A stretch of 64,000 bases of DNA from CAWKAV01 sp963847735 (lineage in GTDB: Bacteria > Desulfobacterota > Desulfuromonadia > Desulfuromonadales > BM103). The notes beneath the pieces were generated by a model. The model searched no databases, was not told where the DNA came from, and saw only the letters and a program-made list of their open reading frames with translations. The translations under genes were made by a program, and so were the position numbers. Below, piece after piece: positions 44,894 to 53,493 of this stretch. The stretch is from contig CAWKAV010000016.1 in the NCBI GenBank assembly GCA_963847735.1, positions 372,001 to 436,000 on the forward strand. Reading direction: 5' to 3'. Position 1 is the first letter of the stretch; each line of letters opens with the position of its first letter.

Positions 44894-46266
44894 AGCCTGT
44901 AATCCTGGTGGTCGATGACGAACCTTTGCAATGCGGGATTATGAAAACCATCCTCGAAGGGGAGGGCTACCAGGTCGAGACAGCTGCTTCCGGGGCAGAG
45001 GCTCTGGCGCGGATGAAGAAATCGCCGGCCGACCTGGTCCTGACCGACCTCAAGATGACCGGCATGGATGGTATCGAACTCCTGGCGGCTATGCCACGGG
45101 GCGTGGTGCCGCCACCGGTCATCCTCGTCACCGCTCATGGCACCATCGACTCGGCAGTCGAAGCAGTCAGAAACGGTGCTTTCGACTATCTCACCAAGCC
45201 GCTCGACAAGACCAGGCTTCTGCTCGTGGTGCGCAAGGCGAGCGAACGCGTGGCAATTCTCAAGGAAAACGCCCGCCTCAAGCTGGAGCTATATGGGCGC
45301 TTCCGGCTCGAAGGGATCATCGCCCGATCACCAGCCATGCACCGTGTCATCGAACTGTTGCAGAAGGTGGTCGATTCTTCATCCACCGTCATGGTGCTTG
45401 GCGAGAGCGGCAGTGGCAAGGAACTGGTGGCGCGCGCTATCCATTACAACAGTGCACGACGTGATCGCCCCTTCACGGCGATTAACTGTGCGGCTATTCC
45501 CGAAGCGTTGTTCGAAGACGAGCTGTTCGGTCATGAAGCCGGTGCTTACACCGGAGCGGTGAGGCGTCGCCAGGGTCTGTTCGAGATCAGCGACGGCGGC
45601 AGCCTGTTTCTCGACGAGATTGGTGATCTGCCCATGGCGATGCAGTCGAAACTGCTGCGCGTGCTGCAGGATCGCGAAGTGCGACGGATCGGTGGCAAGG
45701 AATCGATTCGCGTCGATATTCGCATTATCACGGCGACCAACAAGGACCTCGAGAGCGAGGTGGAGAAGGGCACCTTCCGCGAGGATCTGTTCTACCGACT
45801 CAACGTCGTGACCATCGATCTGCCGCCTTTGCGCGATCGGCGCGAAGACATTCTACCGCTGGTCGAATTTTACCTGCAGAAGTTCAGCATTGAATTCGGT
45901 CGCCCGGTCCAGGAAGTCAGTCCCGAGGCTATGCGGTTGCTGGTCGAGCACCACTGGCCGGGCAACGTGAGGCAACTCGCGGCCGTCATGGAACGTGCAG
46001 TCCTGCTCAGCGACGGGCCGGTACTTTCCAGGGAGGATGTGGCGAGCCGGCTGCAGGTGCGCAAAGCGGTCGATCTGAAACGCTTCGAGCTTCCCGAGGA
46101 GGGCCTTAATTTTGAAGCCTTCGAAAAGGAGATGATCCGCAAGGCGCTCGAACGCACGGGTGGTATGGCAACGCGCGCCGCCCGCTTACTGCATATGAAT
46201 TACAAGGCATTTCTCTACCGCATGGAAAAATTCGGTATCAAGGATGACTGGCATGGTGGACACTGA
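44890..46266 (+). CDS. Sigma-54-dependent response regulator of the envelope operon
   Basis: 458 residues: receiver with phospho-acceptor Asp53 (VLTDLKMTGMDG), AAA+ domain with Walker A GESGSGKE, and the sigma-54 loop in the variant GAYTGA (Tyr for Phe, which is tolerated in some family members). Walker B is GGSLFLDEIG and a Fis-type helix-turn-helix is at the end (ATRAARLLHMNYKAFLYRM). It overlaps the kinase gene. With the sigma-54 promoter at 40221, autoregulation of the whole operon is the simplest inference. Confidence 0.94.
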   Translation: MKPVILVVDDEPLQCGIMKTILEGEGYQVETAASGAEALARMKKSPADLVLTDLKMTGMDGIELLAAMPRGVVPPPVILVTAHGTIDSAVEAVRNGAFDYLTKPLDKTRLLLVVRKASERVAILKENARLKLELYGRFRLEGIIARSPAMHRVIELLQKVVDSSSTVMVLGESGSGKELVARAIHYNSARRDRPFTAINCAAIPEALFEDELFGHEAGAYTGAVRRRQGLFEISDGGSLFLDEIGDLPMAMQSKLLRVLQDREVRRIGGKESIRVDIRIITATNKDLESEVEKGTFREDLFYRLNVVTIDLPPLRDRREDILPLVEFYLQKFSIEFGRPVQEVSPEAMRLLVEHHWPGNVRQLAAVMERAVLLSDGPVLSREDVASRLQVRKAVDLKRFELPEEGLNFEAFEKEMIRKALERTGGMATRAARLLHMNYKAFLYRMEKFGIKDDWHGGH

Positions 46267-46838
46267 CGGTATGGAATTTGACCTCTTGCATGATGGTGCA
46301 GGAAGAGTTCCTTCTCCTTGGCGCGGCCTGTCTGGCCAAAAAGTGGCGATGAGGTGGAGGCAGTGATCCGTTCTTCAAGAGGCCCTGAAACTCGCCGGAC
46401 AGAGGGACTGGCCCAGTCTCTGGCCTTCTGCATGATCCTGGTGTTGATGACTGTGCGGCTCGGCAACTTCAGCGAGGAAATGTTCGTCACGCCCGTTGCT
46501 AACGCGATCTTTGATGTCGTATTCATTAGTGCCGACGATCTGGGTTCACCGGCCAAGGGCCAAACATTAAAATTGAAATTTTCTGTCGATTGCGCGCTGC
46601 GGCAGTGCGAGGTGATATTGCAGAAGCCGGTTTTGGCTCCTGCTGTCCCGTCAGCTTTCGTTCCGTTATTTGCTCCCAACGAAGTCGCGTTTGAAATCTT
46701 CATCCCGCCGGAAGTTTGAGCCTGCTCCGGGCTTCCCACGCGCCCTGCTATGATTCACTCTAACTTTTAGAGATGTCGAAAAAACATGGGTTCCATGAAC
46801 GAAACCTTTTTAATCCAGATATTGAGAGGATAAATATC
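46267..46838. other. 572-base stretch with no gene I can support
   Basis: Two overlapping open frames exist: plus 46318-46719 and minus 46215-46739. Neither has a family I recognise, a good ribosome site or convincing composition. The minus frame also runs into the regulator gene. Near the right end CTCTAA-CTT-TTAGAG (46758-46772) is a perfect inverted repeat, possibly an operator for the Pal-like gene. GAGAGGA (46824-46830) is that gene's ribosome site. Confidence 0.5.
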
Positions 46839-47345
46839 ATGAAACAGTGCAAATATAAGACGTTGAGCTTCATGCTCATCATGGTTGTTATGCTGAGCGC
46901 CTGCGCCAAGAAACCGCTGATGGATGCCGTGCCCGTCCCCGTCGCTGCGGCGAGTGAATCTTCTGCCGTATCGGAGTCGGGGAGCGATGCGGCCTCAGCC
47001 ACCCTTTCTACCTCTGCTGGCGATCGGCTTGAGCCGGTCTACTTCGACTTCGACTCCCACGCGCTGTCTTCTGCCGCCCAGAAGACCCTCGAGCGCAACG
47101 CCGCCGTGCTCCGCCAGGAGTCGGGTCTTGCCGTCACTATCGAAGGTCATTGCGACGAGCGTGGCTCGGATGAGTATAACCTGGCTCTCGGTGAGCAGCG
47201 GGCCGCTGCTGTGAAGAGTTACCTGGTCACCGTTGGAGTGGATGCCGCGCGCCTGACAACGATCAGTTACGGTGAAGAACGTTCGGCCGTGTCTGGCAAC
47301 GACGAATCGGCCTGGTCCAAAAACCGCCGGGCGGCGTTCAACTGA
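46839..47345 (+). CDS. Pal/OmpA-family peptidoglycan-binding lipoprotein
   Basis: 168 residues: lipobox MLSAC (Cys22), a low-complexity Ala/Ser linker (about 28-60), and an OmpA-C domain from about 68 (PVYFDFDSHALS) with the peptidoglycan-binding core EGHCDERGSDEYNLALGEQR. The CDERG...Y signature is Pal-like. No tol genes are nearby, so it is probably a Pal paralogue rather than the Tol-system protein. It lies downstream of the L,D-transpeptidase operon and may be functionally related. The ATG is set by GAGAGGA. Confidence 0.9.
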   Translation: MKQCKYKTLSFMLIMVVMLSACAKKPLMDAVPVPVAAASESSAVSESGSDAASATLSTSAGDRLEPVYFDFDSHALSSAAQKTLERNAAVLRQESGLAVTIEGHCDERGSDEYNLALGEQRAAAVKSYLVTVGVDAARLTTISYGEERSAVSGNDESAWSKNRRAAFN

Positions 47346-47368
47346 AGATAAGAGCAGGGACAGGCAAG

Positions 47369-47404
47369 CGGGGCCTTGTACCAGCGGCAAGGCCCCGTTG
47401 TTTC
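47369..47404. terminator. Rho-independent terminator behind the Pal-like gene
   Basis: Stem CGGGGCCTTG (47369-47378) / CAAGGCCCCG (47388-47397) with a nine-base loop, then TTGTTTC. The T run is interrupted, so it may be leaky. Confidence 0.8.
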
Positions 47405-47502
47405 AAGAAATATATAGGATTAGAGGTTGCAGAAACATAACAGGATAGAAAAACTGTCGAATTAATATTCTCCTGCTAAATGTGATGAATTTTTATCGAG
47501 GG

Positions 47503-48651
47503 TCAGATCCCCCCCAGCATGGTTTCAAGAGACTTCCGGTAAGAATCGGCCGCCTGCTCAAAATCCTGTCGGTCTTCGTACATTTTCCCCATGTAATAAT
47601 AAATGTCGTAGGAGGTCCGGTTTATCTGCAGAGCTTGGTTGAAGAGTAGCATAGCCTCGTCAAGATTCCCCTCCCGGCCTTTTAAGTAGCCCAAATAGTA
47701 GTAGCACGGAGTGTAAAATTCATCGTGCTGCATGCTTCTGGAGAAGAGTTCTTCGGCTTCCTGCTTCTTGCCGTCGTCGGCCAGAAGCATTGCACTTTCG
47801 CAGAGGGCAACAACATTTTCGGGAGCCTGTTTCAGAACCTCGGAAAACTGCTCGGCGGCTTTCGTCGATTCCTGGCGTGCCAGGTAGAAACGGCCGAGAC
47901 TGAGTCGGGGTTGGATGAAGCCGGCGTCGGCTGCGATGGCCTTGTTGAACCACATCTCGGCGGTCTGTGCCATACGCCTTGATTTGAGCGTCTTGCGGCC
48001 CATATTAAAATAATGAAGAGCCTTGGCGTCGGGCTGATAACCACTCTTTTGGGCAATCTGCGCCGCCTCGCTACGGCCCTCGATGGTCGCCGAGATAAAG
48101 TCAGACATCTCTTCGACCCCTGTCAGAGGAAAGCCGGACATTTCGTAACGGATTGTTCGATCAGGGCTGAGCACCACCGTGGTAGGCACTGCGATGACAC
48201 CGTAGTCGTGAAAGGTCTGCAGACGGTCGTCGACGAGAAGAGGGTAATCGAGCTTGAGGCGTTGCGCGGTATCGTTGATGGTCGTCTGAGTTGCCGACGA
48301 ACCCTCTTGGCCGTCAGTGTTGATCGCTACGACATTGAGTCCCTGGCTGCGATACTTGTCGTAGAGCGATTTCATGCGGTTCAGAGCCGCCTCCGAGTTG
48401 CGGCTCCAGGTAGCCCAAAAAAGGATGATCGTCAGTTTTTCGCCGTGAAGGCTCTTGAAATCATGTATTTCGCCGGAGAAAGAATGCAACGTGAAGTCGG
48501 GAGCCTCGACGCCGACCTGCAACCCCTGCAGGGTCGCACCTGCCGTTGGCAGAATTAACACCCCGGCCAGAGCCGCGATCAGCAGCATGATGACGTGCCG
48601 TCTGGAAAAAAGTTTCACAAACGACCCTGTCCTGTTACGGGTGGCTTTCAC
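47503..48651 (-). CDS. Exported thioredoxin-fold (AhpC/TSA-like) protein with C-terminal TPRs, no CxxC
   Basis: 382 residues. A signal-anchor (VIMLLIAALAGVLILP, about 20-36) is followed by an AhpC/TSA/TlpA-like fold (VGVEAPDFTLHSFSG, then TIILFWATWSRNSEAALN and VPTTVVLSPD). The usual WCxxC is WSRNS, so both redox cysteines are missing while the cis-Pro (VPTT) is kept. At least four TPR units follow from about 205 (ALHYFNMGRKTLKSRRMAQ...). The GTG start at 48651 overlaps the upstream TPR gene's end by 17 bases. Probably a periplasmic scaffold or chaperone for the cytochrome rather than a reductase. Confidence 0.87.
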   Translation of the reverse strand: MKATRNRTGSFVKLFSRRHVIMLLIAALAGVLILPTAGATLQGLQVGVEAPDFTLHSFSGEIHDFKSLHGEKLTIILFWATWSRNSEAALNRMKSLYDKYRSQGLNVVAINTDGQEGSSATQTTINDTAQRLKLDYPLLVDDRLQTFHDYGVIAVPTTVVLSPDRTIRYEMSGFPLTGVEEMSDFISATIEGRSEAAQIAQKSGYQPDAKALHYFNMGRKTLKSRRMAQTAEMWFNKAIAADAGFIQPRLSLGRFYLARQESTKAAEQFSEVLKQAPENVVALCESAMLLADDGKKQEAEELFSRSMQHDEFYTPCYYYLGYLKGREGNLDEAMLLFNQALQINRTSYDIYYYMGKMYEDRQDFEQAADSYRKSLETMLGGI

Positions 48652-49105
48652 GGAAGTTCTCGATTCCCAGCTTGTATTCCGTGACGGAACGCTGGAAGTC
48701 GCCCTGCTGCTGGTAAATTCTGCCGAGCTCGTAATGGGTCCGGGTTGGTTCTGGATTGAGGATCAGGGCTTGTCTGAGAAGAGCCTCGGCCTCTTGAAGT
48801 TTTCCTTGACCAGCGAGGATGATCCCTTTGCCGGTCTTGGCGGCGGCACCCCTCGGGTTCATCTGCAGGGCTTCCTCGAAGGAGGCCAGTGCAGTCTCGG
48901 TTTCTCCAGCCTCGAGCTGGCGGTAACCTTCATCGGTTTTCTGCTGCCAGGTGACGTCGGCCGCCTTATTCGCAGTCGCATCTGCCGACGTTTTTCCAGA
49001 CTGCTGATCCTTTGTGGCTGTACCACCCAAGACAACGCCAGTTTGCATGAAAAACACGACGAGTACTACGGTCAGATGCTTGAGCATTCTGGTTCCATGA
49101 GTCAT
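48635..49105 (-). CDS. Exported TPR protein
   Basis: 156 residues: signal peptide (MLKHLTVVLVVFFMQTGVVL), a short polar linker, then three TPR units (about 60-150; LASFEEALQMNPRG, EALLRQALILNPEP, VTEYKLGIENF). I chose the ATG at 49105 with GGAAAG upstream; an ATG five codons earlier has no spacing to GAGG, and the frame extends further only by overlapping the cytochrome. It lies 17 bases after the cytochrome stop. Probably helps assembly or binding of the cytochrome. Confidence 0.85.
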   Translation of the reverse strand: MTHGTRMLKHLTVVLVVFFMQTGVVLGGTATKDQQSGKTSADATANKAADVTWQQKTDEGYRQLEAGETETALASFEEALQMNPRGAAAKTGKGIILAGQGKLQEAEALLRQALILNPEPTRTHYELGRIYQQQGDFQRSVTEYKLGIENFRESHP

Positions 49106-49122
49106 GATTTTTCTTTCCATCC

Positions 49123-50473
49123 TCAGCGATTGTTGACCGGTTTGTCGCGGTCGTACTTGAACAGCTGATGACAGCCAGGTAGGCACGTTCCACCGGTGTC
49201 GGTCTTGGTGAAACCGACCGGCAGCCCCCAACTCCCAAATGGTACGGCGTCGCGGATATGCCGTGGGTTGTTGGTCGCATGGGCGTCGTGGCAGGCCCGG
49301 CAGGTGCGGCCTTTGACCTTTTTGTTGACATGTACGAAATGCAGGTTCTGCTTGCCATTGCGGAAACCGGTCATGGTTGTCGTGTTCTGGGTGTTGGCAA
49401 GGTCTTTCTCATGACACTCGAAACAAAGTTCGTAGTTCTTCGCATCGTAGGCGCTGTAGAAGACCGGCGGGAAATTGGCATTCAATATCCGGAAATTGTT
49501 CGAACCATGGGGATTATGACAGCCTGAACAGTCGCCCTGCAGGATCGGTCCGTGCTTGGAACTGTTGCCTGCGAGAATCTCGGCCATGTTCGCTGTGCGA
49601 CTTTTCCCCTGGACGTATTCTTTGGAATGACATTTCATACACAGGTCCATGGGCTTCTGGACCAGTTGCTTGACGTAATCCGAGAAATGCGGGTCGTGAC
49701 AGGCCACGCATTTTTTCGGGGTCTCCAGGCCAGCGTGCCTGACTTTATTGTTCTGAATTTCAGCCTGCTTGTCGTCATGGCACATGTAGCAGAGCCCCTG
49801 ATTGGGTTCGGCAACGAGATTGTTCTCGAAATCGGTGCTATGAGGGCTGTGACAGTTGACGCAGGACTCGGCAACCGGTGCGTGTGTATGCTTTTTGGTC
49901 TTGGCCAGTTCCTCTTTGTCGGAGTGACAGGCGTAGCAGACATCATTCCCCTGCGCGATCAGCATTTTGGGGAAGTCACTCTTGTGGGGATTGTGGCAAG
50001 AGCTACAGCCGCCTTCGGCAACCGGAGAATGTACGAATTTTTTACCTACCAGTTCGGGCTTATCGTGGCAGATAAAGCAGAGGTTGTCTCCTGCAGCCCT
50101 GAGTTGGAACTGGTTGGGAGATTGATGAGGGTCGTGACAGCCAGTGCATTCTCCATCTTTGACCGGTGGATGAACGCCTTTACCGTCATCCTGACGGATG
50201 TGGCACTGGTAACAGAGACCGCCTACATCACCTATAGGCTTAAACTCGTGCTTGCCGGTTTGTTCATGGCAGTAGGTACATTCAGCCGACTGCTGCTGGT
50301 CCGTGCACGAACTTGGCTTTGCCCATCTGGTCATGGCAGCTTGATGTGACACACGAAAGGTCTTTAGCGGCCTCGACGGAAGAGGGTTGCCCCCAATAAA
50401 GAGCAGTCAATGTCAGGGCCAAGGTCACGATAATGAACAAACATTTGCCAACAGCGTCTCTGGTTCTGTCCAC
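49123..50473 (-). CDS. Multihaem c-type cytochrome with doubled CXXCH motifs, apparent frameshift
   Basis: An exported electron-transfer protein, about 449 residues. I count 13 CXXCH, one N-terminal CX4CH (CVTSSCH) and one C-terminal CX3CH (CLPGCH), so about 15 haems. Motifs come in pairs, CxxCHxPH...LCxxCH, the doubled-CXXCH architecture of Geobacter-type cytochromes. Most open sequence is at 49123-50352. The signal sequence and the first motif are in another frame that joins near 50307, where one surplus base separates FVHGPAAVG from ECTYCHEQ. The GTG at 50473, behind GGAGG, is the start. First gene of a three-gene cluster. Confidence 0.9.
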
Positions 50474-50581
50474 GGCATCCTCCTGATAACCCAAAAAAAA
50501 AAAGCAAAACTTCGGGAAGCAGAAAAACTCCTGTCTCGAAGCAACTGTCCAACTAATCATCAATAAATTACATATTTCGTT

Positions 50582-50650
50582 AAAACACGCAAATACTAAT
50601 TAGCTGCTGCGTGTTTTCACCTGAAATTGAGGCGAGCTTTGCTATCAGGT
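50582..50650 (-). promoter_or_regulatory. Structured upstream region of the cytochrome gene
   Basis: Two inverted repeats lie 110-180 bases before the start: AAAACACGCA/TGCGTGTTTT (50582-50591 with 50608-50617) and ACCTGA/TCAGGT (50619-50624 with 50645-50650). They could be operators or a leader RNA fold. I checked for c-di-GMP riboswitch core motifs and did not find them. The rest of 50474-50856, apart from the terminator at 50797, shows nothing further. Confidence 0.45.
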
Positions 50651-50796
50651 CATCTGTTGAAGAGACCCTTTGCGTGTGGAAACTGCCTCTCTCAGGCAAT
50701 TAATGTTAAATTATAAATAAATTCGGATGGTTACATATGCATGATTTATGCCGGCCCACTCCTGTCAACAAGGCATACAACTGTTTGTTCTTGCAA

Positions 50797-50839
50797 AAAC
50801 AAGGAATGCCCCTTGGGTATCCAGGGGCATTCCTTGTTT
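50797..50839 (-). terminator. Strong terminator behind the OB-fold lipoprotein gene
   Basis: A perfect 17-pair stem (AAACAAGGAATGCCCCT 50797-50813 and its complement 50823-50839) with a nine-base loop and a TTTG-type tail on either strand. It separates this gene from the cytochrome cluster. Confidence 0.92.
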
Positions 50840-50856
50840 GCTATTTGTTGGTCTAT

Positions 50857-51654
50857 TTATTCTACAGTAACTGCTGCGTCTTCAACAATAACGTCATAGG
50901 CATAACCGGAGCCGAAGTCCTTGTCGATGATCAGAACACCACTTACAACGACCGTATCGCCCATCTGGACCGTCGCGGTAGTGGTGACGGTCAGGTCATT
51001 GGACCCTGTGGTGCCGGTACCGTCCTGAACGTGAATCCAGTTCTTGCCCATGATTCCAGAGTTGAATTTTATCACCTTGCCACGAACTTTGACCGGCTTG
51101 CCAGCCAACTCGGCTTTCTTGGCATAGATATCTGCTACGGACTGTCCACCTGCCGCAACCGTAATGCCGGAGAAGTCGACCTTCGTCGAATCGACAACCA
51201 CTTTGCTGTTGCCTTCCATTGGCGGATGCCCTTGCGGAAGCCCTCCAGGCAAGGATTCACCACCGCCAACCAGAACAGACGGCACGAAATAAACTACCTC
51301 AAAGGTGCGATTGAGAGTCTTGCTCGCAAAGTTAGCCATCGGCATCCCTTCCGGAACAACAACATCGTCTCCAACCTTGACTGCAAACTGGGGAGCCGCC
51401 GCCCAGATCTTCTCGGTGCCGGTATCGACCTGAACGTAGGTGTAACCACCGGCGTCCATGGTTTCAATAACTTTACCGCTAGAGCCAGAAAAAGATTCGG
51501 AAGCCGGTGTTGAACCGGGTATTTGATTGGCCGGCATTGTCTGGGCAGAAGGTTTTGCTGCTTCGGCTTTTGGTGCAGGCTTGTCTTCACCGCAAGCGGT
51601 GAGCAGGGCGAGAGAGAAGAGTGCGACACAGAAAACGGTCATCAATTGTTTCAC
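50857..51654 (-). CDS. Lipoprotein with two OB-fold-like domains (NrfJ-like)
   Basis: 265 residues: lipobox LLTAC (Cys21), an Ala/Pro-rich linker, then two beta domains. The first (about 60-125) reads SGKVIETMDAGGYTYVQVD and GDDVVVPEGMPMANF, like NrfJ-related periplasmic proteins; the second (about 175-262) reads VKVRGKVIKFNSGIMGKNWIHVQDG and GDTVVVSGVL, an OB-fold. The GTG start at 51654 has GGAGG eight bases upstream. NrfJ-type proteins are found near cytochrome genes; here a 15-haem cytochrome lies just downstream. Ligand unknown. Confidence 0.83.
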   Translation of the reverse strand: MKQLMTVFCVALFSLALLTACGEDKPAPKAEAAKPSAQTMPANQIPGSTPASESFSGSSGKVIETMDAGGYTYVQVDTGTEKIWAAAPQFAVKVGDDVVVPEGMPMANFASKTLNRTFEVVYFVPSVLVGGGESLPGGLPQGHPPMEGNSKVVVDSTKVDFSGITVAAGGQSVADIYAKKAELAGKPVKVRGKVIKFNSGIMGKNWIHVQDGTGTTGSNDLTVTTTATVQMGDTVVVSGVLIIDKDFGSGYAYDVIVEDAAVTVE

Positions 51655-51771
51655 TTGTAGATCCTCCGGTATTTTTGATTGCTGGGCGCGATGCCTGGGT
51701 GATAATTATTAGAGATCCTGAACGTTAAATGAAGCTTATAACACAACCGCCGATGACTCAGCAAGCCCTAG

Positions 51772-53259
51772 TCATTGTACAGTACGGGAATACTTCGTTG
51801 CAAGCGTACGTAAACGATCCGCCAACGCTTCTGTCAGGTCCTCGTGTTCCAACTGCCAGACCCAGTTGCCCGTTGCATGCCCGGGCGTGTTGAAACGTGC
51901 CTCGCTGCCGAGACCGAGGATGTCCTGACACGGGATCAGGCAGAGCCTGGCAATACTGGCCATAGCCAGACGAATCAGTTCCCAGGGCATTTCAGGGTGG
52001 CGAGTGCCAAGGTAACTGCGAACCTGGTTTTTCTGATCTTTTGTGAGGCTTCGCCACCAGCCCAGGGTTGTGTCGTTGTCATGTGTGCCGGTGTAAACCA
52101 CGCTGTCGACACAATGGTTTTCCGGCAGGTAGGGATTGTCCGGGCCAGAATCAAAAGCAAACTGAAGAATTTTCATGCCCGGGAATCCAAAATCATCGCG
52201 CAGTCGTTCGACCTCAGGAGTGATCACGCCAAGATCTTCGGCGATGATCGGCAACCTTGCTCGGTGTACACACAACTTTGTAAACAGTTGGCGGCCGGGA
52301 ACTTCCTCCCAGTGGCCATTGACGGCAGTCTCCTCAGAGGGGGGGATCGACCAGCAGGCCTGGAAGCCGCGAAAATGGTCGATGCGAATCATGTCGCTGT
52401 TTTGCAACTGGTACTCGAATCGGCGCAGCCACCAGCCGAAGTCCTCTGCTTCAAGCTGGTCCCAACGATAGAGCGGGTTGCCCCAGCGTTGTCCGGTGAC
52501 GCTGAAATAGTCCGGCGGGACCCCGGCGACCGCTGTTGCGCGGCCCTGGTCGTCAAGCTGAAACAGGCGTTGGTTGGCCCAGACGTCGGCTGAATCGTAG
52601 GCGACAAAAATTGGGATGTCGCCGAAGATCAGGATGCCATTGAGATTGGCGTATGTTTTCAGTTTATGCCACTGTTCGTAAAAGATGAATTGCTGGTAGT
52701 TGTAAAGGCGGCAGCTCTCGTCTAGGTTTCTCCGCCACGCGTGCAGAGCTTCCGGTTTTCGGGTGCGAAGGTCTTCCTGCCACCCGGACCATGCTTGCTC
52801 CGCAAAGGTGTCACGCAGAGCCATAAAGAGGCTGAAATCTTCCAACCAGTCAGACTGTTCATGACAGAAGGCGTCAAAAGTCTGGTGTCTTGCCGATGCT
52901 GGTTCTCTGAAGAAGCGTTGCCCCGCCTCCCGCAACAGGACGCTTTTCAGGCTATGCACCTGATTGAAGTCAACTTTGGCGCGGCCGTTGATGACGGCCG
53001 CGAGCGCCGACTGATCCAGGTCGCCGCAGTCGACCAGTTGCTGCAGGTCTATCAGGACCGGGTTGCCGGCAAATGCCGAGAGGGCATTGTAGGGGGAATG
53101 ACCATATCCGGTTGGCCCAAGCGGTAGCATCTGCCAGAGGCTTTGTCCGGCCTGAACCAGAAAGTCGATAAATCGGTAGGCCTCTTCACCGAGATCGCCA
53201 ACCGGCAAAGGGCCGGGCAGTGCTGTCGGATGAAGCAGGATGCCACTTGCTCGCTGCAT
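51772..53259 (-). CDS. malQ: 4-alpha-glucanotransferase (amylomaltase)
   Basis: Transfers alpha-1,4-glucan segments, used in glycogen or maltodextrin handling. GH77 landmarks: SLWQMLPLGPTGYGHSPY near residue 40, the nucleophile Asp in IRIDHFRGFQ (about 293), acid/base Glu in IIAEDLGVITPEV (about 340) and the transition-state Asp in YTGTHDNDTTLGW (about 390). At 495 residues it has typical length. Monocistronic, divergent from prfC; no other glycogen genes are in the window. Confidence 0.96.
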   Translation of the reverse strand: MQRASGILLHPTALPGPLPVGDLGEEAYRFIDFLVQAGQSLWQMLPLGPTGYGHSPYNALSAFAGNPVLIDLQQLVDCGDLDQSALAAVINGRAKVDFNQVHSLKSVLLREAGQRFFREPASARHQTFDAFCHEQSDWLEDFSLFMALRDTFAEQAWSGWQEDLRTRKPEALHAWRRNLDESCRLYNYQQFIFYEQWHKLKTYANLNGILIFGDIPIFVAYDSADVWANQRLFQLDDQGRATAVAGVPPDYFSVTGQRWGNPLYRWDQLEAEDFGWWLRRFEYQLQNSDMIRIDHFRGFQACWSIPPSEETAVNGHWEEVPGRQLFTKLCVHRARLPIIAEDLGVITPEVERLRDDFGFPGMKILQFAFDSGPDNPYLPENHCVDSVVYTGTHDNDTTLGWWRSLTKDQKNQVRSYLGTRHPEMPWELIRLAMASIARLCLIPCQDILGLGSEARFNTPGHATGNWVWQLEHEDLTEALADRLRTLATKYSRTVQ

Positions 53260-53394
53260 GAAGGAATCTCCTCGAGACGGATTATGCCATATCGGCAGGA
53301 CAGGGCAAATGGAAACTTCAACCCACTCGCTGCAGAGTAAATGGAGTCAAGTAACCCGACAAGGACTGCTCCTTTATTGGGTGTCCTTTCCTGA

Positions 53395-53424
53395 TTGACC
53401 CATCTGTCTGACATGCGTTAACAT
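53395..53424 (+). promoter_or_regulatory. Candidate promoter for prfC, just ahead of a terminator
   Basis: TTGACC (53395-53400) and TAACAT (53419-53424) are 18 bases apart. A transcript from here would start near 53430 and meet the hairpin at 53434 almost at once. Consensus match only. Confidence 0.35.
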
Positions 53425-53433
53425 TTGTACTCG

Positions 53434-53454
53434 CGGGCTTAAAGCCCGTTTTTT
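53434..53454 (+). terminator. Intrinsic terminator in the prfC leader
   Basis: CGGGCTT-AA-AGCCCG followed by TTTTTT, 40 bases upstream of the prfC start and on the coding strand of prfC. No plus-strand gene lies upstream that it could serve (malQ is divergent). It is either an attenuator or the end of a short RNA. Confidence 0.75.
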
Positions 53455-53493
53455 CTTGGCGTTAACCGAAGCAGAACATGAGAAGAGGCCAGA

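Noticed and set aside
46215..46739. Two overlapping frames (minus 46215-46739 and plus 46318-46719) as genes
   Set aside because: No start signal or family; the minus frame runs into the regulator gene. Reported only as an unresolved gap.
50582..50720. c-di-GMP or cAMP-GMP riboswitch upstream of the cytochrome
   Set aside because: GCAAAG words are present on the minus strand, but the conserved aptamer core and tetraloop-receptor elements are not.
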